From a virus: a DNA stretch of 41,392 bases. Positions 5,778 through 13,036 of the stretch are shown one piece after another. The notes below the pieces were generated by a model. The model searched no databases. It had not been told where the DNA came from and was given only the letters and a program-made list of their open reading frames with translations. A program made the position numbers and the translations under genes. The stretch lies in IMG/VR virus record IMGVR_UViG_3300045993_000652, positions 1 through 41,392 of that record. The stretch is one strand, 5' to 3'. Numbering within the stretch: position 1 is the stretch's first letter; each line of letters begins with the position of its first letter.

Positions 5778-6877
5778 GCACCAACCCTCGCTCTGTTCGG
5801 CTCTCCCAACACCAGCCCCGCCCACTCCTCCACAAACGGGCGTAGCGCGGACAGGCTGCGATGCGTATAGCGCGCCGTCATCGTCTGCTTGCGATGGCCC
5901 AACAGTTCTGCACAGCCGCTTTCCGACAGGCCCAGATCGGCCCAGCCCGAATTCGCCGTATGCCTGAGATCGTGAATCGTGACGTGCGGCAATTTGGCGC
6001 GCTTGGTTGCCGCTTCGAGGTGATACGCCAACGTGCGGCGGTTGAACGGCCCGCTATCGTAGCCGGGAAACACCAGTTCATCGCCGTCGCGGGGTGTGAG
6101 GCTCAGCAGGCGCGACGGCAGCGGGATCGTGCGGCCTTCGCCTAATTGGCGTTCCGTTTTCAGCGGCGCGGGGGTGTGGCGGTCGTCAGCGAGGCGCTGC
6201 TCGACAATGCGGATCACATCCGGCCCCACGTTGACCCAGCGCAACCCGCGCAATTCTCCGACCCGCATACCGGTGGTGAGTAGCCAGCAGATGTGTGGCA
6301 GATAGGGATCGTCGTTCAGGGCGTTCAGGAGCAACCGACACATGCCATAATCAAGCGCTACGCCACGACGGGCAGGTGTGCCTTCACGAGCGCGGGCGGG
6401 CGTTGTTCTGAGGTAGTTCTTCACCGGATTGCGCAGAATACCAGGCGTCTCGTAGCCAATCAGATGCTCATAGAAGCCCGATAAATAGCCAAGAATGCCC
6501 TTAACCGAGTTGCCCGCGAGTTTCTTCCTGAGTGCCTTGTCAAACGCGGCAATATCCGACACTTTGACGGCGCTGACCACCAGATCGCCAAGATGGGCAA
6601 TGATATAGCCGCTGGCGAAGTCCTCACGATGTGCGGTGGCGGATCGGACATGATCGCGGCCTGCGGTGTAGGTCAATATCGCGTCGGTGATGGTTTGCGG
6701 GGCGTTGGGTGGGGGTGTGCCGGGTTGATCTAGCCACGCCTCAGCTTCTGGGCGCGTGACAAAATACTTTGTTGGCGTTCCGAGCGCGTGGATAGCCCGC
6801 CAGCGGTCGCGCTTGGCATCGTAGCTAATGGTGCCGGTGCCACGTTGGCGGCGGGTTGGCTTGCGCTTCTTTGCCAT
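5774..6877 (-). CDS. int: Tyrosine site-specific integrase
   Basis: A 367-residue recombinase of the phage integrase family, which joins attP and attB through a 3'-phosphotyrosine intermediate. The catalytic set is visible: Arg205 (TTGMRVGELR), Lys240, His302 and Arg305 (HDLRH), His328 (LLGH) and nucleophile Tyr337 (ARYTH). The N-terminus is basic, with an AP2-like arm-binding look (GTGTISYDAKRDRWRA), and residues 58-160 form the SAM-like core-binding domain. ATG 6877 is chosen for its GGAGG site. It lies directly after an excisionase-like gene and ends the early operon; attP is probably close by, but I see no attachment core. Confidence 0.95.
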   Translation of the reverse strand: MAKKRKPTRRQRGTGTISYDAKRDRWRAIHALGTPTKYFVTRPEAEAWLDQPGTPPPNAPQTITDAILTYTAGRDHVRSATAHREDFASGYIIAHLGDLVVSAVKVSDIAAFDKALRKKLAGNSVKGILGYLSGFYEHLIGYETPGILRNPVKNYLRTTPARAREGTPARRGVALDYGMCRLLLNALNDDPYLPHICWLLTTGMRVGELRGLRWVNVGPDVIRIVEQRLADDRHTPAPLKTERQLGEGRTIPLPSRLLSLTPRDGDELVFPGYDSGPFNRRTLAYHLEAATKRAKLPHVTIHDLRHTANSGWADLGLSESGCAELLGHRKQTMTARYTHRSLSALRPFVEEWAGLVLGEPNRARVGA

Positions 6878-7047
6878 CGACACGCCTCCACATAGGCGGC
6901 GAGGTCGTTGGGATCGATGCGCCACAGTGTCCCGAAGCGAGACGCCGGAAGCGCACCGGAGGCAATCAACCGCCGCACAAACGAATCAGAGACCGCAAGC
7001 CTAGCAGCGCAGTCCTGAATCGTCAAGTATGGCGGTTGGGTGGTCAT
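6730..7047 (-). CDS. Excisionase-family HTH protein
   Basis: A 105-residue protein whose first 58 residues match the MerR-like excisionase/DNA-binding fold: LTIQDCAARLAVSDSFVRRLI, SGALPASRFGTLWRI, DPNDLAAYVEA. Such proteins bend DNA at att sites and steer the integrase to excision. The C-terminal 47 residues are low-complexity Ala/Ser/Pro and overlap the integrase start by about 148 bases in another frame, so only the N-terminal half may matter. ATG 7047 overlaps the methylase stop (ATGA). Confidence 0.8.
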   Translation of the reverse strand: MTTQPPYLTIQDCAARLAVSDSFVRRLIASGALPASRFGTLWRIDPNDLAAYVEACRWQRSASQPAANVAPAPLATMPSATAGGLSTRSERQQSILSRAQKLRRG

Positions 7048-7793
7048 ACGAGGTTAAGCACTTCTTGCTGTAAGCGATCAATAGCGATGTTCACATAGCG
7101 TTCGTCAAGTTCGATCCCGATGGCTTTGCGTCCGAGTTGCTTGGCGGCAACAAGGGTGGTTCCGCTGCCCATCGCAAAATCCAACACCAGATCGCCGGGG
7201 TTGGTGTACGTCAGGATGAGATAGCGGAGTAAGTCGAGGGGCTTTTGGGTGGGGTGCAGTCTATTGAGTTTATCCCCATTGGCGCGAGTAAGGATATTTG
7301 TCGGATAATAAATATCATTTTTATATTCCATATATGGCTTGAGATCGCTCATTGTTGGGTGTCCGTTGTGGCCGCCTTTTTTCTGCATTTTCCCCTTGGT
7401 CATTTGTGGGTAGTAGTTAACGCCCGTTTCACCAAACACGATCAAATCTTCAGTGATGCGCAATGGCTGTACCTTGGCAAGTTGAAATGATCCCGATGTG
7501 CATTTATTCCACACCCAACTATGCCGAAACCACTTCGGATTACTCATCACCAGCGCGCTCGTAAACGGCTGGGAACCAAACAACACCACAGCGGCTCTCG
7601 GCTTGACCAATCGCTTGATCTGTGTCCACATCGGCACAAACGGGATCACGGTATCCCAACTACATGCCGTTGTGCCATAAGGCGGATCGCAGATGATCGC
7701 GTCAATGCTGCCCGCCTCAAGTGTAGGCATAACCTCCAGACAATCGCCATGCCAGATTTGCACGCCCGCATGGTCGTAGATCGGCGGCATCAC
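7044..7793 (-). CDS. DNA methyltransferase (N6-adenine or N4-cytosine, beta class)
   Basis: A 249-residue SAM-dependent enzyme. The catalytic motif DPPYG is at residues 36-40, before the SAM-binding motif FAMGSGTT at 206-213, which gives the beta-class order. HPTQKP at 180-185 is also typical. The GTG at 7793 overlaps the dcd stop; the next codon, ATG 7790, has better spacing from a GGGAGG site and may be the real start. No restriction enzyme gene is next to it, so it is an orphan enzyme, probably protecting phage DNA from host restriction or tagging it. Target sequence unknown. Confidence 0.92.
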   Translation of the reverse strand: MMPPIYDHAGVQIWHGDCLEVMPTLEAGSIDAIICDPPYGTTACSWDTVIPFVPMWTQIKRLVKPRAAVVLFGSQPFTSALVMSNPKWFRHSWVWNKCTSGSFQLAKVQPLRITEDLIVFGETGVNYYPQMTKGKMQKKGGHNGHPTMSDLKPYMEYKNDIYYPTNILTRANGDKLNRLHPTQKPLDLLRYLILTYTNPGDLVLDFAMGSGTTLVAAKQLGRKAIGIELDERYVNIAIDRLQQEVLNLV

Positions 7794-8344
7794 ACCCTCC
7801 CCAAGATCGGCGCGTTGCCCTGATCCTGGTACTTGCCGTCTTTGTCGGCATACGATACCGCGCAGTCCTCATCCGTCTGGAAAAACAATACCTGTGCAAT
7901 GCCCTCACCCGGATAGATCCGGATCGGGTTGCTGCCGGTTGGGTTGACCAGTTCAATCGTGAGATAGCCCGCCCAACCCGGCTCCATCGGTGTGCAATTC
8001 ACCAGCTGGTTGCACCGCGCATACGTGCTTTTCCCTAGCACGATCCCGATGATGTTTCTTGGCAGATCCCAACGCTCGACACTGACGGCGAGGATCGCCT
8101 GGCCGGGATATAGATTGAATGGCTCGTTGGTTTGCCACGTTATCCACTGGCTTGGATCGGGGCGTTTCGGGTCGAGGATTTCATACTCAATGGCCTGCTT
8201 GAACTCGTTGCCGAGGCGCATATCGTAGCCCGTTGAACCAAGGCCGTAGCTAATCACGCCGTCGCGGATCTGGCTTGGCGAAAATGGCGTAATCATTCCG
8301 GCTTCGGCTAGTTGCCGGATTTGGCGGTCGGTGCGGATAGTCAT
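7790..8344 (-). CDS. dcd: dCTP deaminase
   Basis: A 184-residue trimeric dUTPase-fold protein that deaminates dCTP to dUTP (some homologues go on to dUMP) for dTTP supply. Motifs: KSTYARCNQ at 105-113, the CTPMEPGWAG block at 117-126, and the general-base glutamate at 131 in TIEL. The C-terminal KYQDQGNAP fits the flap that closes the active site. Length matches the family. It lies between two methylase genes with overlaps on both sides. I cannot tell a mono- from a bifunctional (deaminase/dUTPase) enzyme. Confidence 0.92.
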   Translation of the reverse strand: MTIRTDRQIRQLAEAGMITPFSPSQIRDGVISYGLGSTGYDMRLGNEFKQAIEYEILDPKRPDPSQWITWQTNEPFNLYPGQAILAVSVERWDLPRNIIGIVLGKSTYARCNQLVNCTPMEPGWAGYLTIELVNPTGSNPIRIYPGEGIAQVLFFQTDEDCAVSYADKDGKYQDQGNAPILGRV

Positions 8345-9357
8345 ACGGATAGCTCCAGACTATGCTGCTCGTGGCGGGTTGGCTTGAGGCAGCTTGGCGA
8401 AAACCAGATACATTCCCGAAAGCGATTGACGGCGCTGACGATGTCTTGTTGATAGCCCTTGCGTGCGGTGTAGCGCAGCGTCTCCCAGTCATCGGGCACG
8501 CTACGCCCATCTTCATAGCCGCAAACTGCGATTCTCAGCAGCGGATCGTTGCCGTTTTCGGTTGCCCATGCCCAGACATCCGCCGCAATCGTTTTGTCGG
8601 CATTGCCGCCCGCGCTGTACTCTTGACTTCCTTCGCCATAGGGCGGATCAAGTAAGATCGCCGTCAGACCGTGGCGGGTTGTGACACTTGGCGTACACAC
8701 GCGCTGCCAATCGCCACACGCCACACGGGCCGTGCGGAGGGCATCGTACAGGCGTTGCATATAGCCGTGCAGATGCTCACTGATAGCGGTGCGGGTTTCA
8801 CCCTGCCCCGCGTCGCCTACGTGCGGAAGCTTCCGATTGACACCCCGCCCCGCGTTGCCTACGTGCGGAAGCTTCCGATTGACACCCCGCCCCGCGTTGC
8901 CCCTGATATTCACCAGCGCCCCATCCTCAATACTCCACGGCCCCTCACCACTGCACCAGCCCGTACCAATCCAGCAGCACGCGCCCCAACACCACCAGCC
9001 CGCGATCTTGGCGTCAAACCAGTCAGGGTCGGCTTCCAATTTGGCGCGGAGTGTGCCTTCCTGTTTCAGTAGCCACACATGGCGCGCAAACAGATCAATC
9101 TCGTTGACCGGCCAATCAACAAACCGCGCAACGCTGTCAGGATCGGCGGCAACGGCGCGCCAGAAGTTTGCAATAAAGCCGTCGAGGTCGTTCAGTGTGA
9201 CGACGGGCGGCAATGCGGGCGCACCGAGGATTGAACTAGCGGAGCCACAGAACGGATCAACAAAGTTTCTGACACTGCCGAAGCGCCGCCAGATCGCGGG
9301 CATAATGGCGGATTTACCGCCGAATTGCGGGTATGGCGCTTTGATTGGCTGCATCAC
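8341..9357 (-). CDS. Dam-type DNA adenine methylase (D12 class)
   Basis: A 338-residue alpha-class N6-adenine methyltransferase. Motif X (YPQFGGKS) is at 9-16, the SAM-binding DPFCGSAS at 34-41 and the catalytic DPPYG at 237-241, in the order typical of Dam/D12 enzymes, which often act on GATC. Residues 153-180 contain two identical 14-residue repeats (GNAGRGVNRKLPHV) from a 42-bp DNA duplication in the insert region between target-recognition and catalytic parts. The start is GTG 9357, or ATG 9354, overlapping the upstream stop. Orphan enzyme; no nuclease partner. Confidence 0.9.
   Translation of the reverse strand: MMQPIKAPYPQFGGKSAIMPAIWRRFGSVRNFVDPFCGSASSILGAPALPPVVTLNDLDGFIANFWRAVAADPDSVARFVDWPVNEIDLFARHVWLLKQEGTLRAKLEADPDWFDAKIAGWWCWGACCWIGTGWCSGEGPWSIEDGALVNIRGNAGRGVNRKLPHVGNAGRGVNRKLPHVGDAGQGETRTAISEHLHGYMQRLYDALRTARVACGDWQRVCTPSVTTRHGLTAILLDPPYGEGSQEYSAGGNADKTIAADVWAWATENGNDPLLRIAVCGYEDGRSVPDDWETLRYTARKGYQQDIVSAVNRFRECIWFSPSCLKPTRHEQHSLELSV
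8816..8900. repeat. 42-bp tandem repeat inside the methylase gene
   Basis: Two perfect 42-bp copies (8816-8857, 8858-8899) with a degenerate partial copy before them. Each copy contains the 12-bp palindrome CGGAAGCTTCCG. The unit is a multiple of three, so changes in copy number keep the methylase frame. Confidence 0.9.
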
Positions 9358-10148
9358 TCACCCCACATCGGATACGTTTGGCGATCCTCGATGTACCACG
9401 GCGATCCCGGCGTGCGCTGCCACACAAAGCCCGCCATCCAACCTTGCCGAATGCGCTTGCTAACGGTGTGAATATCGTAGCCAATCCGATGTACCACCGC
9501 AGACAGGCGCACGTAGCCCGCTGGGGGCTGTTCGGCGCGGGCGTAGTAGCAATCCGACTCGCGCTTGCACACTCGACAGGAGCGGCGGGCGATGAGATAG
9601 TCGGCAACGGGCGTGGTATGCGGCAGACGGTTAACCACCGATGCGCCGCAACACCAGCGAAGCCCGCTATCGAGGCACACATCACACAGGCGATTATTTG
9701 ATCGAATGTTCGTGGCGCGCTCGCAATGCGCACAGCGACGGGCGGAGAAGATCTTTAACTCATCATCAGTTTGGCGTGTGCGGCCCTCCCGGCGGGCGCG
9801 GAGCAGCCGCGAGTACGATACCTCGTAGGTCTGCGATAGCGCCAGGGCGCTATGTGCGTGCTTCCAGGCAAAGTGACAGCGCCGCGAACAGTAGCGGGCG
9901 TAGTGCTGTTGTTGGTTGCGCGTCAATGCCTGCTTGCACTGTTGGCAGTGCGTGACGCGCTCGCGTGGGATGTTGGGATCGTACTGGATCTCGGTGTCGG
10001 TGAATACGATACGATCCTGGTGTAGCGCGGTGTACAGCGCGGGCGCGGCGATGTTTAAGTGCTTGGCCAGTGCGCGCTTGTTCTCTAGGCTATAGCCTAG
10101 GCGCGGGCGGATAATGAGCGGGGCCTGGGTGGATTTTTGCTGGGTCAT
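9354..10148 (-). CDS. Multi-zinc-finger putative DNA-binding protein
   Basis: A 264-residue protein with several Cys pairs spaced like zinc knuckles: CQQC and CSRRCH near residues 68-91, CAHC near 138 and CDVC near 154, then CRVC near 193. Helical HTH-like segments precede (LENKRALAKHLNIAAPALYTALH) and follow (LSAVVHRIGYDIHTVSKRIRQG) the cysteine region. It is basic overall. The mixture of HTH ends and zinc motifs points to a transcription or recombination factor; it could be a late-gene activator. ATG 10148 overlaps the upstream stop. No known family recognised. Confidence 0.75.
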   Translation of the reverse strand: MTQQKSTQAPLIIRPRLGYSLENKRALAKHLNIAAPALYTALHQDRIVFTDTEIQYDPNIPRERVTHCQQCKQALTRNQQQHYARYCSRRCHFAWKHAHSALALSQTYEVSYSRLLRARREGRTRQTDDELKIFSARRCAHCERATNIRSNNRLCDVCLDSGLRWCCGASVVNRLPHTTPVADYLIARRSCRVCKRESDCYYARAEQPPAGYVRLSAVVHRIGYDIHTVSKRIRQGWMAGFVWQRTPGSPWYIEDRQTYPMWGE

Positions 10149-10435
10149 TGCAGTACCCCGACTAATTTGTACGCATCGTCAACCGTGCGAACAATATGCA
10201 CATAGCCGATCCACTCCTGATGGAACGACAGTTCACTCGGAGTCAGTTTGCCCGTTTTGTCTTTGACCTCGATCAACCAGATTCCCGGCTGGCCCGTGGT
10301 GCGATGCACGCCGCCGATCACCAGATCGGGAAAGCCCGCGCCGATCTGGTGCGTTTCGGCTACACGGTAGCCAACGTCGCGTAAGGCGTTTGCAATCGTG
10401 TTGTGGTTTAGGTCTTTCTTGGCTGCGCGTCTCAT
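10145..10435 (-). CDS. VRR-NUC family nuclease
   Basis: A 96-residue protein with the VRR-NUC (PD-(D/E)XK) pattern: GAGFPDLVIGG gives the catalytic Asp, and IEVKDKTGKLTPSE gives Glu-x-Lys. The terminal helix ends with the usual valine-rich strand. Stand-alone phage VRR-NUC proteins act as structure-specific nucleases such as Holliday-junction resolvases. ATG 10435 is chosen because it overlaps the upstream stop (ATGA) and starts directly at the domain; a longer frame would run into the upstream gene. Confidence 0.88.
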   Translation of the reverse strand: MRRAAKKDLNHNTIANALRDVGYRVAETHQIGAGFPDLVIGGVHRTTGQPGIWLIEVKDKTGKLTPSELSFHQEWIGYVHIVRTVDDAYKLVGVLQ

Positions 10436-10791
10436 TCTGCAACTACCTCCACGACAATAGCGGTTTTCGTTCGCCGTAGCCATACAACATAGCCATCCAA
10501 TCCAGTGAGATCGCTGTAAACGACCAAGGATGGCCGCCCAACGCCACGCCCGTACCAGTTGCCACCGTGCTTGCCTGGATCGGCGCGATAGTTGCGGAGC
10601 AGCGACGGCAGCACCCACAGTAGTGCGTTAAATATTTTTGGATTGTTGGTAAATCCTTTGATCGTAATTGCTTCCCCTGTGGCGCGTTGTGCGCCATTCT
10701 CAGCACGTGCCACACCATCTACCGCGTTGCGTTGTTTCGTCGCAACCGGGGCGGATGGTGGCGCGACGTGGGCGGGTTTGCGGGTGGTCAT
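10432..10791 (-). CDS. Hypothetical early protein
   Basis: A 119-residue protein started at ATG 10791, which overlaps the previous stop (ATGA). The N-terminal 45 residues are Ala/Thr-rich and probably disordered. The remainder has a helix (NPKIFNALLWVLPSLLRNYR) and beta strands (GRPSLVVYSD, VVWLRRTKTAIVVEVVAE). It lies directly upstream of the nuclease gene in a coupled chain. No family or active-site motif recognised. Confidence 0.65.
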   Translation of the reverse strand: MTTRKPAHVAPPSAPVATKQRNAVDGVARAENGAQRATGEAITIKGFTNNPKIFNALLWVLPSLLRNYRADPGKHGGNWYGRGVGRPSLVVYSDLTGLDGYVVWLRRTKTAIVVEVVAE

Positions 10792-11021
10792 AACTTCACC
10801 CATTCTGTTGCTTTCAGCCACGCGCTCTGTGCAGCCCGCATAGCATCGATCTTCGTTGGCTCCCGGCCTGCGCTCATGCTGTAGCCGTTGACATACCAGA
10901 ACCAATCACCCGATGGCTGGCGGATAATGCGCGCCACGATGCCGTTATCCGTAATCAGCGCATAGGCGCGGTCGTATTTGGATCGGCTGTTGCACTGCCA
11001 AGTAAGCGTCGGCTCACTCAC
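10788..11021 (-). CDS. Hypothetical small early protein
   Basis: A 77-residue protein beginning with GTG 11021, which overlaps the preceding stop (GTGA). Strand-rich N-terminus (LTWQCNSRSKYDRAYALITD), then a strand pair (GDWFWYVNGY) and a C-terminal helix (KIDAMRAAQSAWLKATEWV). This strand-strand-helix shape is common in small phage proteins of unknown role. Part of the coupled chain 12139 to 10432. Confidence 0.65.
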   Translation of the reverse strand: MSEPTLTWQCNSRSKYDRAYALITDNGIVARIIRQPSGDWFWYVNGYSMSAGREPTKIDAMRAAQSAWLKATEWVKL

Positions 11022-11389
11022 AATAACGCCTCCTGTCTGATCTCGCGTATCGGCTCCAGTAGCGCCGTGCGTTCGTGCGCGGCCAGATGCTTGACGATGA
11101 TTTGGAGCGCCGTATCTATCGCCTCATCGCCGCGCTGTGCAATCAGCAGATGCCAGCGAGCATTCACAAGGCTCCCGTCTAAGTTCCAATCCCACCCGCG
11201 CTGTGCTAACACTCTGGGCAGCGGCGGGCATTGCCACAGCCGTAGCCAATACTGATAATGGGCGCGTGGGTCGGTGGCGGGCAACTCGGCAGCCAACGCA
11301 ACCGCCAAGCCCAGACGGGCGGATCCGAGGGCAAGCGCGGCTTTGCGCTGCTCACTGGGCGGTATGGCGTGGTATTCGGCGGGGGTCAA
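11018..11389 (-). CDS. Hypothetical helical early protein
   Basis: The start TTG 11389 overlaps the stop of the 59-residue gene (TTGA) and has a GGGAGG site 5-6 bases upstream. A longer frame would run through that gene. The 123-residue product is mostly helical with an Ala/Leu-rich core (RKAALALGSARLGLAVALAAEL), Trp-rich turns (YQYWLRLWQCPPLP) and an acidic C-terminus. No domain recognised. Confidence 0.62.
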   Translation of the reverse strand: MTPAEYHAIPPSEQRKAALALGSARLGLAVALAAELPATDPRAHYQYWLRLWQCPPLPRVLAQRGWDWNLDGSLVNARWHLLIAQRGDEAIDTALQIIVKHLAAHERTALLEPIREIRQEALL

Positions 11390-11565
11390 GATTGCACCTC
11401 CCGATACTCCACGACGCCCTGTAGAGCGCTGCCCGCGACGTACATCCATTGCGCCTGTCGATACCAGATGTAGACCGGATGCACCAAGCCAGAGGCGTAG
11501 CGCGGCGTACTGGCGTAGCTTACGGGTTCGGTGTGTGGCCAGAGGCGCAAGGTGAGTTGCTTCAC
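11386..11565 (-). CDS. 59-residue hypothetical protein
   Basis: A GTG start at 11565 overlaps the upstream stop (GTGA) and the stop overlaps the next TTG start. It fills exactly the gap between two accepted genes. The product is strand-rich with many Tyr and Val (LVHPVYIWYRQAQWMYVAGS), consistent with a small beta protein. Function unknown. Confidence 0.62.
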   Translation of the reverse strand: MKQLTLRLWPHTEPVSYASTPRYASGLVHPVYIWYRQAQWMYVAGSALQGVVEYREVQS

Positions 11566-11786
11566 CGCAACACCTCCATCCCCAGCCAGTAGTTATTTGG
11601 TTGTACGTGCGCCCGTACTTGTACGGTCAGTTCTGGCAACTCCATCGCCGTATGGCAGACGACCACCAGCGGGCGGGTTCCGAAGCGGGCGAGATAGGCT
11701 TGTACGCCGTCAAGTGCTTTTTGTGCGTCGGTTTTGCGCTTGTCATCGTCAAACCAGACGAGATAGCGCGGTTCGTGTCCAATCAT
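11562..11786 (-). CDS. Hypothetical small early protein
   Basis: A 74-residue protein with an N-terminal strand (PRYLVWFDDD), a helix rich in Lys, Ala and Asp, then strands (RPLVVVCHTA, LTVQVRAHV). ATG 11786 overlaps the upstream stop (ATGA). The beta-alpha-beta layout resembles many phage accessory proteins; no function assigned. Confidence 0.65.
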   Translation of the reverse strand: MIGHEPRYLVWFDDDKRKTDAQKALDGVQAYLARFGTRPLVVVCHTAMELPELTVQVRAHVQPNNYWLGMEVLR

Positions 11787-12139
11787 TGCAACACCAACGT
11801 TCGCAATTGCTCAAGTGTGAGCGTGGCTTCTGGCCAGCCAAGCGCCGCCATGAGCGTTGTTCGTTCGTTTCCGATTGGCGTGACTGCCTTGCCGTAATCG
11901 CGAATAATGCCCATGCGCGCCTCAACATCGTCTATTGAGAGTGGTTCACCGCTTACCCGCATGTGTGCCAGGATGCCGCTTTTGTGTTGGTGAAACAGCC
12001 GCGTTGCGCGATCAAGTGGGCCATCTGCGGTCAACGCCGTCAAGTTGCGGCTATCCTTTGCCAGATCAAAGACAAAATGGGTTACGCCAAGTTCGCGGCA
12101 CTCATCAAAGATGGATCGTAGCGGGCGAATGTTGCTCAT
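11783..12139 (-). CDS. Hypothetical protein, weak TubC-like docking segment
   Basis: A 118-residue protein. Residues 35-58 (TADGPLDRATRLFHQHKSGI) vaguely follow the pattern of TubC-type docking domains, often found near primases and synthases (HK followed by hydrophobics). The C-terminus is an amphipathic helix with Leu repeats (LTLEQLRTLVL). ATG 12139 shares one base with the upstream stop. Role unknown; it may help bring replication proteins together. Confidence 0.55.
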   Translation of the reverse strand: MSNIRPLRSIFDECRELGVTHFVFDLAKDSRNLTALTADGPLDRATRLFHQHKSGILAHMRVSGEPLSIDDVEARMGIIRDYGKAVTPIGNERTTLMAALGWPEATLTLEQLRTLVLQ

Positions 12140-12744
12140 CAGAACGGCACTCCTTCCGAGTCAATCTCTGACAATGCCATCTCAGCATCGCGGCGTTGCT
12201 CGTTCAGTTTTTGGATCGCCGCTTCGTGGGTGTGGCGAGCCTTGAGCAGATCAGCTATCGGCCCGCCTTTGATCAGCGTGCGCGTGATGCGGCCCAACAC
12301 CTCATCAAAGGCGGCTTGCTTGGCAGCAATGTTGGCGGCGATCTGTTCCTGGCTGTAGCCGTGGTACGTTCCGGTTTGCGCACGTTGGAGTTGCGCTTCC
12401 ACCCGCTGCTGATCCTGCGTGAGGCGCGTCCAGCGGTCTGCGGTGGCGTCGTCTAGCCCGCTTTGGAGTTCAGTCCAGCGATCCATTTCGAGAGCCAAGG
12501 CTTCTTTAATAGCCTCAAGCCGCTCTTGGATCGTGGCTTCGGCTTTTGGGAGATCGGCCTTGCACGTCCGACACAGTAGCGCCGGGCTGCCGAGTGTCTG
12601 CGGTTCGCGCTTGCTGCATACCCGACAGGTGATCGTCGCCGTCACGGCTCCGAAATATTGATCGGGGCGGATCGGGGTGCGTGGCGCTGGCTTGGTTGCC
12701 CAGAAGGTATCAAGTTCAAGATGATCGGTTGGTGTAAGTTGCAT
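12139..12744 (-). CDS. Zinc-ribbon coiled-coil protein
   Basis: A 201-residue protein with a four-cysteine zinc ribbon (CRVC at about 41-44, CRTC at about 58-61) followed by a long coiled coil (65-190, many Leu, Glu, Gln). ATG 12744 is preferred for its AGGAG site; a longer frame would start inside the iterons. It lies directly downstream of the iteron region on the early transcript. It might be a replication accessory or structural factor, but no family is named. Confidence 0.7.
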   Translation of the reverse strand: MQLTPTDHLELDTFWATKPAPRTPIRPDQYFGAVTATITCRVCSKREPQTLGSPALLCRTCKADLPKAEATIQERLEAIKEALALEMDRWTELQSGLDDATADRWTRLTQDQQRVEAQLQRAQTGTYHGYSQEQIAANIAAKQAAFDEVLGRITRTLIKGGPIADLLKARHTHEAAIQKLNEQRRDAEMALSEIDSEGVPF

Positions 12745-13036
12745 GGCGTTGACTCCTGTGTGACTACCTGTGTGACTACCTTTTGTGGAGGTCGTCACCA
12801 TTTTCTTAGCGTCCTAATGCCCTGAAAAGCCCTGTGACTACCTTGACTACCTAAATGACATCATTAGCGCGAAACACACCACCCTACTCGCCCCTCTATA
12901 TAGATCTAGATCTATCTAATCTATATAGAGAGGTAGTCACGGTAGTCACACTCTATAAAACATGGCATCTGTATGCCCTAAAACCTGTGACTACCTGTGT
13001 GACTACCTACCTAAAAGGTAGTCACGAGGTAGTCAC
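12745..13036. repeat. Iteron cluster, putative replication origin
   Basis: Nine exact copies of the 9-mer GTGACTACC: five forward (12760, 12772, 12834, 12987, 12999) and four reversed (12932, 12941, 13017, 13028). One-mismatch copies lie at 12843 and 12790. Adjacent copies are 9 to 12 bp apart, about one helical turn, as in iteron origins. The middle (12880-12960) is AT-rich. The cluster separates the helicase gene from the zinc-ribbon gene and is the only large non-coding stretch of the early operon. The last iteron reaches into the helicase stop codon. Confidence 0.75.
12894..12930. repeat. AT-rich 12-bp inverted repeat in the origin
   Basis: CTCTATATAGAT (12894-12905) and its complement (12919-12930) surround a 13-bp core rich in A and T. 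It lies between the forward and reversed iterons and directly before the tandem pair at 12932-12949. It is a plausible unwinding or cruciform site. Confidence 0.7.

Noticed and set aside
6877-7793. Restriction-modification system
   Set aside because: No restriction endonuclease motif or gene is next to either methylase; neighbours are dcd, xis and a zinc-finger gene.
12760-13036. CRISPR array
   Set aside because: The repeat unit is only 9 bp, occurs in both orientations and at irregular spacing, with no constant spacer length. It fits iterons, not CRISPR.
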